32,523 bases of DNA from an uncultured Lachnospiraceae bacterium (GTDB lineage Bacteria > Bacillota > Clostridia > Lachnospirales > Lachnospiraceae). The stretch is taken from assembly GCA_902800325.1 (NCBI GenBank), contig CADCDW010000044.1, forward strand, positions 1-32,523, read 5' to 3'. Below, piece by piece: positions 1 to 8,123 of this stretch; positions within the stretch are counted from its first letter, which is position 1, and every line of letters begins with the position of its first letter. The notes under the pieces were generated by a model. The model was not told where the DNA came from and ran no database searches. It was given only the letters and a program-made list of their open reading frames with translations. Position numbers and translations under genes: made by a program.

Positions 1-1126
1 TATTTCTGTTAGATGTTATAAGCTTCTTGGCTATACGTTCAACTCTTTCATGAAGTTCAAATTCTCTCTCCATGCCCTTTTCCCTGGAAAGCTTTTTAGC
101 ATATTCTTTAAGAATAACCGCTCTTGGATCCGACTCACTATATACGGCATGTCCCATACCATAGATAAGTCCTGCATTGTCAAATGCCTTTTTGTCAAGT
201 ATGGCCTGAAGATATTCTGCAAGCTCATCCTCATTTTCCCAATCCTTGACATTGTTTTTCAAATCATCAAACATCTGCTGAACCTTCAAGTTAGCACCAC
301 CATGTCTTGGTCCCTTAAGAGAACCAAGTGCGGCAGATATAGTCGAATATGTATCTGTACCTGATGAAGTAAGTACATGAGTTGTAAATGTAGAGTTGTT
401 ACCACCACCATGCTCGGCATGTATGACAAGACACACATCCAAAACTTTTGCTTCTAATTCTGTGTACTTTCCGTCTGTTCTTATAAGTCTAAGAAGATTT
501 TCCGCTGTAGAAAGTCCTTTTTTAGGTCTGTGTATGATCAAACTTTTTTCAAGGTGATAATGTCTGTATGCCTGATATCCATAAGCTGCTATAACAGGAA
601 ACTGGGCGATAAGCTTAAGCGACTGCATAAGTACATGCTTGACACTTGTATCATTGGCTTTCTCGTCATAAGCATAAAGTGACTGTACACATTTTTGGAG
701 TATATTCATCATATCCTTACTCGGAGCCTTCATGATAACGTCTCTGTTAAACGCCTCCGGAAGCTGTCTAAATTCTTCAAGCAAACCTACAAATGTCTCA
801 AGTTCCTCATCGGTAGGAAGCTGTCCAAACAAAAGAAGATATGTTGTCTCCTCAAAGCCGTAAAGGCTGTTACGAAGACCTGATACAAGCTTTTTAACCT
901 CATATCCCTGATAATATAATTCTCCGGGGATAGGAATTCTTTCCTCTCCTTTAAATCCTACTACATCCGATATCTCTGTAAGTCCGGTAAGAACTCCCCG
1001 GCCATCAGCATCTCTAAGACCTCTTTTAACATTATACTTTTGATAAAGTCCCACATCTATCTTGTCAGTTTCATTACATATTTCAACATATGTATCAAGA
1101 ATTTTGTCAAATGTATTCTCAGCCAT
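1..1126 (-). CDS. gltA: citrate synthase, 3' end outside the window
   Basis: Condenses acetyl-CoA and oxaloacetate to citrate in the cytoplasm, feeding 2-oxoglutarate and glutamate synthesis. The reading frame is open from 1126 to the window edge (about 375 codons). It contains the family motifs HAEHGGGNNSTFT, SSGTDTYSTISAALGSLKGPRHGG and GHAVYSESDPRA, which carry the two catalytic histidines. The catalytic aspartate lies further toward the C-terminus and is not in the window. The start at 1126 is preferred because GGGAG lies 9 nt upstream; an in-frame ATG at 1135 sits directly against that site. It is the last visible gene of the OPT-led operon, 17 nt after the phosphoesterase. Having a biosynthetic synthase downstream of a peptide transporter could reflect supply of glutamate-family carbon, which is inference. 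Confidence 0.95.
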   Translation of the reverse strand, partial: MAENTFDKILDTYVEICNETDKIDVGLYQKYNVKRGLRDADGRGVLTGLTEISDVVGFKGEERIPIPGELYYQGYEVKKLVSGLRNSLYGFEETTYLLLFGQLPTDEELETFVGLLEEFRQLPEAFNRDVIMKAPSKDMMNILQKCVQSLYAYDEKANDTSVKHVLMQSLKLIAQFPVIAAYGYQAYRHYHLEKSLIIHRPKKGLSTAENLLRLIRTDGKYTELEAKVLDVCLVIHAEHGGGNNSTFTTHVLTSSGTDTYSTISAALGSLKGPRHGGANLKVQQMFDDLKNNVKDWENEDELAEYLQAILDKKAFDNAGLIYGMGHAVYSESDPRAVILKEYAKKLSREKGMEREFELHERVERIAKKLITSNRN

Positions 1127-1143
1127 TTTGTCCATCTCCCTAT

Positions 1144-1734
1144 CTATATTTCAATCAAATATTTTTCATATGCATTTATAACACGTGTTTCATTATACAT
1201 TGATTCACGCTTAAAGTCACGACCATAATTAATATGAACATGTCCATGTGCAAAAAGCATGGGCTTATGCTCATCCATTATGTCTAAAAACACCTTAAAT
1301 CCTGTATGAGGAAGATCACTACTGTCATGAAGATGATAAGCCGGTGAATGTGTTATAAGTATATCTATACCGCCGTTTTTCTTAATCTTACGTCTTAGCT
1401 TCTTATATCTCTTAACCATTTCCTGCTCGGTATACTGGTATGTACCCTCGTTATAACACATACTTCCGCCAAGTCCCATAATCCTCAATCCTTCATGAAC
1501 ATATATATCATCATCTATGCATATGCAACCATCCGGCGGTGTTTCATCATAACAATAGTCATGATTACCATGTACATAAAGTATAGGCACCTTGGCAAAG
1601 GTCGCAAGAAATGATAAAAACTGTGGTGCCAGGTCGCCGCAGGATATAATAAGATCTATACCCTCTAATTTACTTTTTTCAAAAAAATCCCAATAGTATT
1701 TTGACTCTTCATCAGCAAGTAACAAAATCTTCAT
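1144..1734 (-). CDS. metallophosphoesterase
   Basis: A small cytosolic calcineurin-like phosphoesterase of 197 residues with no signal peptide. The metal-binding motifs are visible in order: GDL at about residues 33-35, GNHD at 56-59, THSP at 128-131 and GHVH at 164-167. The first family motif, normally DxH, appears as ADEES, so the usual histidine is replaced; the rest of the site is intact. Tandem ATGs occur at 1737 and 1734, and the second fits the GAGG site better (7 nt). It lies 49 nt after the ParB/BMP gene and 17 nt before citrate synthase, within the same operon. The substrate cannot be named; close families act on nucleotides or phosphodiesters. Confidence 0.87.
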   Translation of the reverse strand: MKILLLADEESKYYWDFFEKSKLEGIDLIISCGDLAPQFLSFLATFAKVPILYVHGNHDYCYDETPPDGCICIDDDIYVHEGLRIMGLGGSMCYNEGTYQYTEQEMVKRYKKLRRKIKKNGGIDILITHSPAYHLHDSSDLPHTGFKVFLDIMDEHKPMLFAHGHVHINYGRDFKRESMYNETRVINAYEKYLIEI

Positions 1735-1783
1735 CATTTATCCTCATACAGTATATATATCTCACAATACAAAACAAATATCA

Positions 1784-3850
1784 TCAATTATGCTTGTCTT
1801 TAGTTTCATTATCCGACTTTTCATTTTCCGGTAAAGTATCCGCTGTCCTGTCATTTGCCTCTGATTCAGCAGTTTTCTCCTCCGGCTTATTATCAACAGC
1901 TTTATCAGCTTCCGGCTTTTCATCATTTTTATCCTCTACGGTTCCGACACCCTTTAACTCAACTATGGATTTTGCACTATCCTTAAGTTCATCGATCTCA
2001 GGTATCTCGCCTACGACATTTTCAGCAAGCCAGTTCATTTTCATAATATCTTCCGGAAGCATATGTTCATTGTCTTCATTTCTAATGACGCCATTTTGAT
2101 CTTTAATTACTGTGTCAAAAGGATAAAATTCATTATTTTTCATCATATTTTTGAAATGCTTTACAAGTCTTAGCGTCGCCGGAGGAATCTTATCCGAATA
2201 TATAAGGTCAACAACTTCCGCCGAAAGTCCCCACCAGTAATTTACTGCCTTATTGTCCTTTTTTTCTTCCTCCTTAAGCTTCCCCTGTAAAACCGTATTT
2301 ATAAGTTTTTCATAAAAAACGCCCCACTGGTATATAGGCATCGCTATATTGAAAGTTCCTTTTTCGTCTATATAATATAAGCCGAATCTTCTGCCCGCCT
2401 CTCTCGGTTTTATCATAATCTGGTCGGAAATATAATTAATGTCTCTTCTTCTGAAATTTTCTATAGCAGCCTCATGTGCAACGCCCTTAATCGAAATCCA
2501 TTCGAGATAGACTTTCGCATCCGGATTAACCATCGCGACACCAAGCGCAAAAGCATTGATATCAGCAGTTATACCAAGTATCGGATAGTCGGCCAGATAT
2601 CCAATCTTATCATTTGTAGTAAGTGCTCCGGCCAGTATTCCCGATAAAAATTTCACCTCGTATAGTCTCGCATAATACGTACTGATTAATTTATGAGAAG
2701 TATTAAGAGAACAGTTAAGTATAACCGTATCAGGATGATTGACGGCAACCTTAAGGCTTGCATTTACCTGTCTGGATGAGGTAGTAAATATTATCTTTAC
2801 CCCCATCGTAATAAGGTCTTCCATTGCTGTTATGATATCCTCTTCGGAATTAAGGTTATGCACCTTAAGTGTCTTTATCCTTTCGGAACAATGTTCTTCA
2901 AGATATAATCTTCCAAGCTCATGCCCATAGAGCCAGTCCGACTCATCGATATCCTTATCAAATATAAATGCCACCTTAACCTGCTTTGGTGCGAGCCCCT
3001 TAAAATAACTCATAATACTTCTCTTACCGGTATCAGGTGGATCGAGTTTAAGTGACACTTCCCGTCCGCTTGATTCGATAAGATATTCTTCCCAAAGCTT
3101 ATCAATCTTTTCCTTTATTTCATTTCCGGTAAACTCTTTGGCATTTTCATATCCATATACGTCCAAAAACAAAAGCAGTGCATCTCCCATCGTCATAGGG
3201 AGCTTTTCTCCTCCTTTAGCTTTTAGCGCCACACAAAAATTATGATTAAATGATCCAAAATCTTTCTTTTGATCGTCTGTCCATGGTTCATCAGGATTTT
3301 CAGAAGTAAGTTCAAGGAGTCGCTTAAAAAAGCCTTCATGTGAGAAAGATATATAATTAATCTCCGTGAGCTTATAAAAATCCATAAACTCATAATAAAT
3401 CTTTATCTCTTTATCATCTGTAAGTTTAGGAACCTTGCGTGTAACCTGCGCCGACACGTTTACCGCATCAAAATATTTGAGTACGGAAACACGCTTATTT
3501 CCTTCCACCACATAATATTTATTGAGGTATTCATAGACCTTTATAGGATCTCTGATTCCTTCTTCTATCTGACTGTCACAAAGTGTGGACCACTTAGAGC
3601 CAAACTCTGTCTTATAGTCTAAAATAGGCATAAAATTATTGGCAAAAGCGTAGGTTCTTCCGGCATTGCTTGTACCAACTACATTTTCAAGCGGTATCTG
3701 TACAAGTCCGAGGTTGACCTCGCTTTGTATATCTACATTTTCAAGTATCTCGTCAAGTACGGGAAGATATGCATTTTCTCCCTTTGAAATAGCACTTTTA
3801 AACGCTTTTAGTCCTGCCTTCTGTGCTTTTTCATATTCTACATATGACAT
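1784..3850 (-). CDS. ParB-like / BMP-type binding-protein fusion, cytosolic
   Basis: A 688-residue protein in three parts. Residues 1 to about 200 contain a ParB/sulfiredoxin-like module with VVEGNKRVSVLKYF near 114-127. Residues about 290-560 resemble the basic membrane protein (BMP/Med) substrate-binding domain that normally binds nucleosides outside the cell (VKVAFIFDKDIDESDWLYGH, LAGALTTNDKIGYLADYPI). The last 90 or so residues are a low-complexity acidic Lys/Glu/Asp tail. There is no signal peptide or lipobox, so the BMP fold should be cytosolic, unlike ordinary transporter lipoproteins. No ABC permease or ATPase is nearby. AAAGGAG lies 5 nt before the ATG. The gene is 25 nt after the PqqD gene. 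A role as an intracellular ligand sensor is plausible but is inference. Confidence 0.8.
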   Translation of the reverse strand: MSYVEYEKAQKAGLKAFKSAISKGENAYLPVLDEILENVDIQSEVNLGLVQIPLENVVGTSNAGRTYAFANNFMPILDYKTEFGSKWSTLCDSQIEEGIRDPIKVYEYLNKYYVVEGNKRVSVLKYFDAVNVSAQVTRKVPKLTDDKEIKIYYEFMDFYKLTEINYISFSHEGFFKRLLELTSENPDEPWTDDQKKDFGSFNHNFCVALKAKGGEKLPMTMGDALLLFLDVYGYENAKEFTGNEIKEKIDKLWEEYLIESSGREVSLKLDPPDTGKRSIMSYFKGLAPKQVKVAFIFDKDIDESDWLYGHELGRLYLEEHCSERIKTLKVHNLNSEEDIITAMEDLITMGVKIIFTTSSRQVNASLKVAVNHPDTVILNCSLNTSHKLISTYYARLYEVKFLSGILAGALTTNDKIGYLADYPILGITADINAFALGVAMVNPDAKVYLEWISIKGVAHEAAIENFRRRDINYISDQIMIKPREAGRRFGLYYIDEKGTFNIAMPIYQWGVFYEKLINTVLQGKLKEEEKKDNKAVNYWWGLSAEVVDLIYSDKIPPATLRLVKHFKNMMKNNEFYPFDTVIKDQNGVIRNEDNEHMLPEDIMKMNWLAENVVGEIPEIDELKDSAKSIVELKGVGTVEDKNDEKPEADKAVDNKPEEKTAESEANDRTADTLPENEKSDNETKDKHN

Positions 3851-3875
3851 AAAAACTCCTTTCCCCGTAGGAAAA

Positions 3876-4226
3876 TCAATCTAAATATTCTATGAAGCCA
3901 TAATCATACAACATCTTCATATATTTTACAAGTCTCGGATAAAGAGGCTCCGCTTCTTCTTTAAACTCTTCTTTTACTTCCTGACCGATTTCATAAATAT
4001 TTTTATATCCATCAATCTTTGGCCAGATAAAGCTTCCCATCTTCTCAAGATGAAGTTTAGAAACCTTAGGTTTTCCAAGAAGCTTTTGAAATAACCTGTT
4101 AAAAAAACCTTTATTTTCAATTAAAATGGTCACATTACCATCTTTGTCCTTTTCCCACTCATATTTGGGAGAATGCTTTGGAATATAATCCATATAATTA
4201 TCTGATTTTTTATTATCCTTAGACAT
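3876..4226 (-). CDS. PqqD-family small protein
   Basis: A 116-residue soluble protein. After a polar N-terminus, the central part (LHLEKMGSFIWPKIDG, IYEIGQEVKEEF, YPRLVKYMKMLYDYGFIEY) matches the PqqD-like winged fold that binds peptides in RiPP maturation (the RiPP recognition element). No radical SAM partner or precursor peptide is seen next to it. It lies between the OPT transporter (39 nt upstream) and the ParB/BMP gene (25 nt downstream), clearly in their operon. Peptide binding linked to transport is an attractive guess, but only the fold assignment is supported. AGGA lies 10 nt before the ATG. Confidence 0.72.
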   Translation of the reverse strand: MSKDNKKSDNYMDYIPKHSPKYEWEKDKDGNVTILIENKGFFNRLFQKLLGKPKVSKLHLEKMGSFIWPKIDGYKNIYEIGQEVKEEFKEEAEPLYPRLVKYMKMLYDYGFIEYLD

Positions 4227-4265
4227 AATTATCTGTTCCTGCTTTGTAATTGCTTTTATTATATT

Positions 4266-6185
4266 TTATTGCTTATCTTCTTTTGGCTCAGTATTCTTTG
4301 GTTTAATCAAAGCAAATCTCGAAACACATATAATCATGATAAGCATGAGAACTATGCCGCCGGCAACACCGGTATTCATGCTACCCGAAAGGTCTATCTT
4401 ATCGGTTACACCAAGTACGGCAAGTATTGCAAGAAGTATGCCAACAAGACCCTCTCCTGCTATCATACCTGAACAGAATAAAACTCCTGCACCTGCCTCA
4501 TCATGCTTAACCTTTGATTTTTTATCTATAAACCAACGTATGATACCGCCTATCATAATAGTTGAACTAAGTTCAAGAGGAAGATAAAGTCCTATAGCTA
4601 CAGGAAGTACCGGAATACCAAGTATCTCCACAACCACAGCTATAAATACGCCGATAAACACAAGTGCCCATGGAAGATTTCCGTCCATAACTCCCTCTAC
4701 AATCATCTTCATAAGAGTTGCCTGAGGAGCAGCAAGTTCTGTAGTTCCAAAGCCCCATGCCTTGTCCAAAAGTATAAGCACACCGCCAATCGTAAATGCT
4801 GATATAAGTGCACCGATAAGCTCACCTGTCTGCTGCTTTTTAGGAGTTGCTCCAAGTATAAATCCCGTCTTTAAATCCTGCGAAGTATCACCTGCCATAG
4901 CAGCTACTATACATATAATAGAACCGATTGATATAGCGCCAACCATACCATGTGAACCGGTATCACCTGTAATTTTTAAAACAAGTGTTGAAAATAAAAG
5001 TGTTGCTATCGCCATGCCCGAAACCGGATTGTTGCTGCTTCCTACAAGTCCTACCATACGTGATGAAACTGCCCCGAAGAAAAATCCAAATATTACTATA
5101 AGTATAGCCCCGAGTAAAGATACAGGTATCTGAGGCAATAACCATATAGCTACAGTTATCGCGATAATACCAACAAGTACAAATCTCATATCTATATCTA
5201 TATCTGTACGCTTTGTTCCCGCCTTTCCTGCAGTCTTCATCCCCTTCATGGCCCCTGCAAATGTATTTACAATAAGCGGAAGCGATTTAATAAGACTTAT
5301 GATACCACCTGCCGCTACCATACCGGCACCGATATATCTGATGTAAAAACTCCAGATAGCAGATGCCCCATTGACAGCATATATCTCGGCTATGGTTTCA
5401 GTACCCGGATAAAGAACCGTACCTGCTCCAAAAGTAATTATAGCCGGTATAAGAACAAACCAGCCAAGTATACCACCTGCAAACATATATGAAGAAATCT
5501 TAGGTCCACATATATATCCAACACCTATAAGTGCCGGATAAACCTCTGCGGAAAGCTCTGTCTTAAGAGCCTTGATAGGTGCTGTAATAACTCCCGGTAT
5601 CATCTTTAATCCATCCACAACGAACTTAAATACTGCCGCAAGTCCCATACCTAAAAATACAGTCTTTGCACTTGAACCACCTTCCTCACCGGCAAGAAGA
5701 ACCTCTGCACAGGCAGTTCCCTCCGGATAAGGTAAAACTCCGTGTTCCTTTACTATAAGCGCATTTCTAAGCGGCACCATAAAAAGCACACCGAGTATAC
5801 CACCGCAAAGCGCAATAAGTGATATAGTAACGAGACTTGGAGAATCCGTTACATTTTCCTTTGCCCACAAGAACAATACAGGCATGGTAAATATAGCACC
5901 GGCTGCCAGTGACTCACCGGCAGAACCGATGGTCTGAACCATATTGCTTTCAAGTATTGAATCTTTTCGCATTATAAGACGGATAACGCCCATTGAAATT
6001 ACCGCCGCAGGTATGGAAGCGGAAACTGTCATACCAACTCTAAGCCCCAGATATGCGTTGGCTGCGCCAAATATCACCGCAAGAATCACACCCATTATAA
6101 CAGATGTGGCTGTAAACTCAGGTGTAATCTTATCAGCCGGAATATACGGCTTAAATTCTGTATCTTTTTTGTTCTTTTCACTCAT
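4266..6185 (-). CDS. OPT-family oligopeptide transporter
   Basis: A polytopic membrane protein of 639 residues, matching the bacterial OPT family, which imports oligopeptides or metal-chelate ligands with protons. Many hydrophobic segments are visible. Family features include the NAYLGLRVGMTVSASIPAAV stretch near the N-terminus, the PYPEGTACAEVL motif, and GDTSQDLKTGFILGATP in the second half. The start is set at 6185 (MSEKNKKD), where GGGGAGG lies 6 nt upstream, rather than an ATG 24 nt earlier that lacks a site. It is the first gene of a five-gene operon ending in citrate synthase. The divergent XRE gene suggests possible control, but no operator is proven. Confidence 0.92.
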   Translation of the reverse strand: MSEKNKKDTEFKPYIPADKITPEFTATSVIMGVILAVIFGAANAYLGLRVGMTVSASIPAAVISMGVIRLIMRKDSILESNMVQTIGSAGESLAAGAIFTMPVLFLWAKENVTDSPSLVTISLIALCGGILGVLFMVPLRNALIVKEHGVLPYPEGTACAEVLLAGEEGGSSAKTVFLGMGLAAVFKFVVDGLKMIPGVITAPIKALKTELSAEVYPALIGVGYICGPKISSYMFAGGILGWFVLIPAIITFGAGTVLYPGTETIAEIYAVNGASAIWSFYIRYIGAGMVAAGGIISLIKSLPLIVNTFAGAMKGMKTAGKAGTKRTDIDIDMRFVLVGIIAITVAIWLLPQIPVSLLGAILIVIFGFFFGAVSSRMVGLVGSSNNPVSGMAIATLLFSTLVLKITGDTGSHGMVGAISIGSIICIVAAMAGDTSQDLKTGFILGATPKKQQTGELIGALISAFTIGGVLILLDKAWGFGTTELAAPQATLMKMIVEGVMDGNLPWALVFIGVFIAVVVEILGIPVLPVAIGLYLPLELSSTIMIGGIIRWFIDKKSKVKHDEAGAGVLFCSGMIAGEGLVGILLAILAVLGVTDKIDLSGSMNTGVAGGIVLMLIMIICVSRFALIKPKNTEPKEDKQ

Positions 6186-6280
6186 AGTAATCCTCCCCGA
6201 AAAAAGCATCTGACTTTTTTATTATTTTAACTCTTTATTATCCTTTATACTATGGTCACAAATATAGTAACACTTTGCTA

Positions 6281-6309
6281 ATTATAGCACAACTAAATGC
6301 ATCAGGCAA
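6281..6309 (-). promoter_or_regulatory. promoter of the OPT operon
   Basis: On the minus strand, TTGCCT (6304-6309) and TATAAT (6281-6286) are separated by 17 bp, about 95 bp upstream of the OPT start codon. It is the only good sigma-A-type promoter found in front of the five-gene block. Confidence 0.65.
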
Positions 6310-6334
6310 ACAAGAAACATTATATAGTATGCCA

Positions 6335-6363
6335 TTGTCAATTGCAAAAAAAAGTATTATAAT
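6335..6363 (+). promoter_or_regulatory. promoter of the XRE regulator gene
   Basis: TTGTCA (6335-6340) and TATAAT (6358-6363) are spaced 17 bp apart, 41 bp before the start codon. The -35 lies in ATTGTCAAT, which contains the TGTCA half-site also found in the palindromes at 7181-7214, so autoregulation is possible. Confidence 0.68.
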
Positions 6364-6404
6364 ATAAAAAAATTCATACACAAGATTACAGGAGGTAATA
6401 ATAT

Positions 6405-6752
6405 ATGTCAGCACCACTAATTCCGGAAAGACTTAAAAAAAGCCGCGAGGCATATGGAATCAATAAAACAGAAGCAGCCAAAATAATAGGACTTACACAG
6501 TCTGGATATGTAAGATATGAAAACGGAGAACGTAAACCTACGATACAGGTTATCGAAGCTATGGCTGCCTGCCTTAATACATCTGTAGATTATTTAATCG
6601 GAGAAAGTGATAATCCTGAAGCAGACAGAATAGTTGTTGAAAAAGGAAAGAATCCTGTATTATTTGAGATATCAGAAAAATTTGACAATCTTAGTAAGTC
6701 ACAGCAGACAAGATTGCTTGAGTATTATAATAAGCTGGTTAATGGTAAGTAG
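6405..6752 (+). CDS. XRE-family transcriptional regulator
   Basis: A 115-residue DNA-binding protein. Residues about 8-62 form a Cro/C1-type helix-turn-helix (RLKKSREAYGINKTEAAKI, LTQSGYVRYENGERKPTI, YLIGES). The remaining part is helical and polar, possibly for dimerisation. AGGAGGT lies 9 nt before the ATG. The gene is divergent from the OPT operon and convergent with a minus-strand unit whose promoter carries two TGACA-N-TGTCA palindromes. Those palindromes are a plausible operator for this protein because the same half-site recurs at its own -35. No clear terminator on its own strand was found. Confidence 0.9.
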   Translation: MSAPLIPERLKKSREAYGINKTEAAKIIGLTQSGYVRYENGERKPTIQVIEAMAACLNTSVDYLIGESDNPEADRIVVEKGKNPVLFEISEKFDNLSKSQQTRLLEYYNKLVNGK

Positions 6753-6765
6753 TTTATTTGCCCAT

Positions 6766-6796
6766 AAAAAATACCCTTCGACCAAAAGCGAAGGGT
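6766..6796 (-). terminator. intrinsic terminator, minus strand
   Basis: An 8-bp stem (ACCCTTCG at 6773-6780 with CGAAGGGT at 6789-6796) is followed on the minus strand by a run of six U (6766-6771). On the plus strand the tail is A-rich, so it serves minus-strand transcripts. Confidence 0.7.
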
Positions 6797-6862
6797 AAAA
6801 AATTACAACCCAAGCATTTATATTCCACATATTGGTCAGCCTTTGTAGTCATATTGTTCTCC

Positions 6863-6893
6863 AAAAAAAAGAGGAGTGCGATGTACACACTCC
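6863..6893 (-). terminator. intrinsic terminator of the small minus-strand unit
   Basis: GGAGTG (6873-6878) pairs with CACTCC (6888-6893). The minus-strand transcript then reads into eight consecutive U (6863-6870). It closes the unit that starts near 7120-7190. Confidence 0.8.
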
Positions 6894-6926
6894 ACAAAAT
6901 CTTTCTTAACTTAAAAGAGTTTTATG

Positions 6927-7041
6927 CTGGTTGTCAGCCGCGATACCCAGTTAAGATATCAATAACGTCGTGGAAATCATTAAGTCCCCCAAGCGGACTA
7001 CAGCTTTAATCCTTGCTGCCAGGCGCAATGCCCAGTTAAGA
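6927..7041 (-). repeat. two imperfect 29-bp repeats, 86 bp apart
   Basis: Copies at 6927-6955 and 7013-7041 match at 23 of 29 positions and share an identical CCCAGTTAAGA end. They lie inside the minus-strand transcript between the terminator at 6863 and the promoters at 7129 and 7192. In the copy nearer the terminator, the CTTAACT can pair with AGTTAAG downstream and GCTG/CAGC can form a hairpin, so RNA structure is likely. Confidence 0.6.
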
Positions 7042-7106
7042 CATCTAAAGAGATGGAAAATTACCCTGCTCCACCTACAGCCCAACTTTTTACGATGCTC
7101 TTTCAT
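6951..7106 (-). CDS. small basic ORF of 51 codons, unassigned
   Basis: An ATG at 7106 has GGAG 8 nt upstream and good promoters ahead of it. The product begins MKEHRKKLGCRWSRVIFHLF and continues with a cationic, partly hydrophobic stretch ending in LMISTTLLIS. It resembles no family I can name. Its size, charge and the repeat-rich, terminator-bounded transcript recall type I toxin or regulatory-RNA loci, but no antisense RNA has been shown. It may equally be a chance frame inside a noncoding RNA. Confidence 0.35.
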   Translation of the reverse strand: MKEHRKKLGCRWSRVIFHLFRCLNWALRLAARIKAVVRLGDLMISTTLLIS

Positions 7107-7128
7107 CGAAGTGTCTCCACTTACTTAT

Positions 7129-7156
7129 ATTATACTCATCTATTCAGATAATACAA
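7129..7156 (-). promoter_or_regulatory. proximal promoter of the small minus-strand unit
   Basis: On the minus strand, TTGTAT (7151-7156) and TATAAT (7129-7134) have a 16-bp spacer and lie just upstream of the GGAG/ATG at 7106. Confidence 0.5.
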
Positions 7157-7180
7157 TATTGAATTATAACAGTTTTTTGT

Positions 7181-7220
7181 ATGACAATGTCATTATATCA
7201 TATGACATTGTCATACGCAA
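7181..7220 (-). promoter_or_regulatory. twin palindromic operator over a promoter
   Basis: Two 13-bp palindromes, ATGACAATGTCAT (7181-7193) and ATGACATTGTCAT (7202-7214), are centred 21 bp apart, which is two helical turns. A minus-strand promoter, TTGCGT (7215-7220), 17 bp, TATAAT (7192-7197), is embedded in them. The geometry suggests cooperative binding of a dimeric repressor; the XRE protein encoded at 6405 is the obvious candidate. Confidence 0.65.
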
Positions 7221-7260
7221 TAATTTTTTAAGTTTTTAAATAGATATAATTATTTTGACG

Positions 7261-8085
7261 CTATAACGAAAAAATATAGGTCATCTTATAATTTTCAGGT
7301 GCAATATTAGCGCAGGAATCGGAACAGATTTGCATATAAATTCCATCTCCGATATCCTTCCAGTTTGTCAAAGGATCACCTTGTGTTTCCGAATAATATT
7401 TAATACTGTTTTCAAGCAACCGATAATCCTCTTCGCTTTCTTCCATCGTATTTACATTTTTCAGAGTAAGGCCTTCGGATGTAAGCTCATACTCTGCACG
7501 TATTTTTAAATACTTCATCGAATTATCCGACATCTTATACGCAACATTATATTCTCTGGCAATTATTTTTTCTTTTGGGAACTCATAGGCTTCAACAATA
7601 ACACTCTTTTGAGAAAATGATTCTTTTTCAAAATAATTTTCTTCCAGATAGCTGTTGATATCCTCTATGTTATTCCTGCTTTCTTCTATTATTTCTTTTC
7701 TTTCTTCCTTACCCGGTCCGACATATAAATATAGCTCCGCTTCCCTTGATTCCGATACACTTCCCGTCACCAAAACAATAACGTGTATATATCCCGAGCA
7801 GTCACCTGAATATATACTTTTTCCGTCCTCATTTACCTTTGCTGTCGGAATATTTGAATCTATCAAAAGCTTAACATCATACTTTCCTTTACATTCAATA
7901 TCAACAAGCCTGTCATACCCAATTGTTGTACCGCTTTCCACCTCGCCTGGCCATTTAGTTGTAATTTTCGGTGTTCTCTTCATGTACCGATAAACACCAT
8001 ATCCCGGCACAGAAATCATTACAATCGATATAAACAAAATAATCAACCATATTTTTGCTTTTTTATTTTTTATTGCATTTATCAT
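7261..8085 (-). CDS. membrane-anchored hypothetical protein
   Basis: A 274-residue protein with one N-terminal membrane segment (IWLIILFISIVMISVPGYGV) and an extracytoplasmic part. The part just after the membrane resembles a Bacterial-Ig-like or bacterial cell-surface domain (ITTKWPGEVESGTTIGYDRL, IHVIVLVTG), followed by a charged helical stretch and a C-terminal domain. The start at 8085 is chosen because GGGGAGG lies 8 nt upstream; a GTG at 8094 touches that site. It follows the anti-sigma gene by 38 nt and is probably the third gene of the ECF operon. No specific function can be named. Confidence 0.75.
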   Translation of the reverse strand: MINAIKNKKAKIWLIILFISIVMISVPGYGVYRYMKRTPKITTKWPGEVESGTTIGYDRLVDIECKGKYDVKLLIDSNIPTAKVNEDGKSIYSGDCSGYIHVIVLVTGSVSESREAELYLYVGPGKEERKEIIEESRNNIEDINSYLEENYFEKESFSQKSVIVEAYEFPKEKIIAREYNVAYKMSDNSMKYLKIRAEYELTSEGLTLKNVNTMEESEEDYRLLENSIKYYSETQGDPLTNWKDIGDGIYMQICSDSCANIAPENYKMTYIFSL

Positions 8086-8123
8086 AACGGACACCTCCCC
8101 TTGTCTCGCTTCTATGTCGCTCT

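Noticed and set aside
6753-6851. A 32-codon minus-strand frame with GGAG before its ATG (MTTKADQYVEYKCLGCN...).
   Set aside because: Its 3' half runs through the terminator at 6766-6796, and a terminator at 6863 lies before it, so expression is unlikely.
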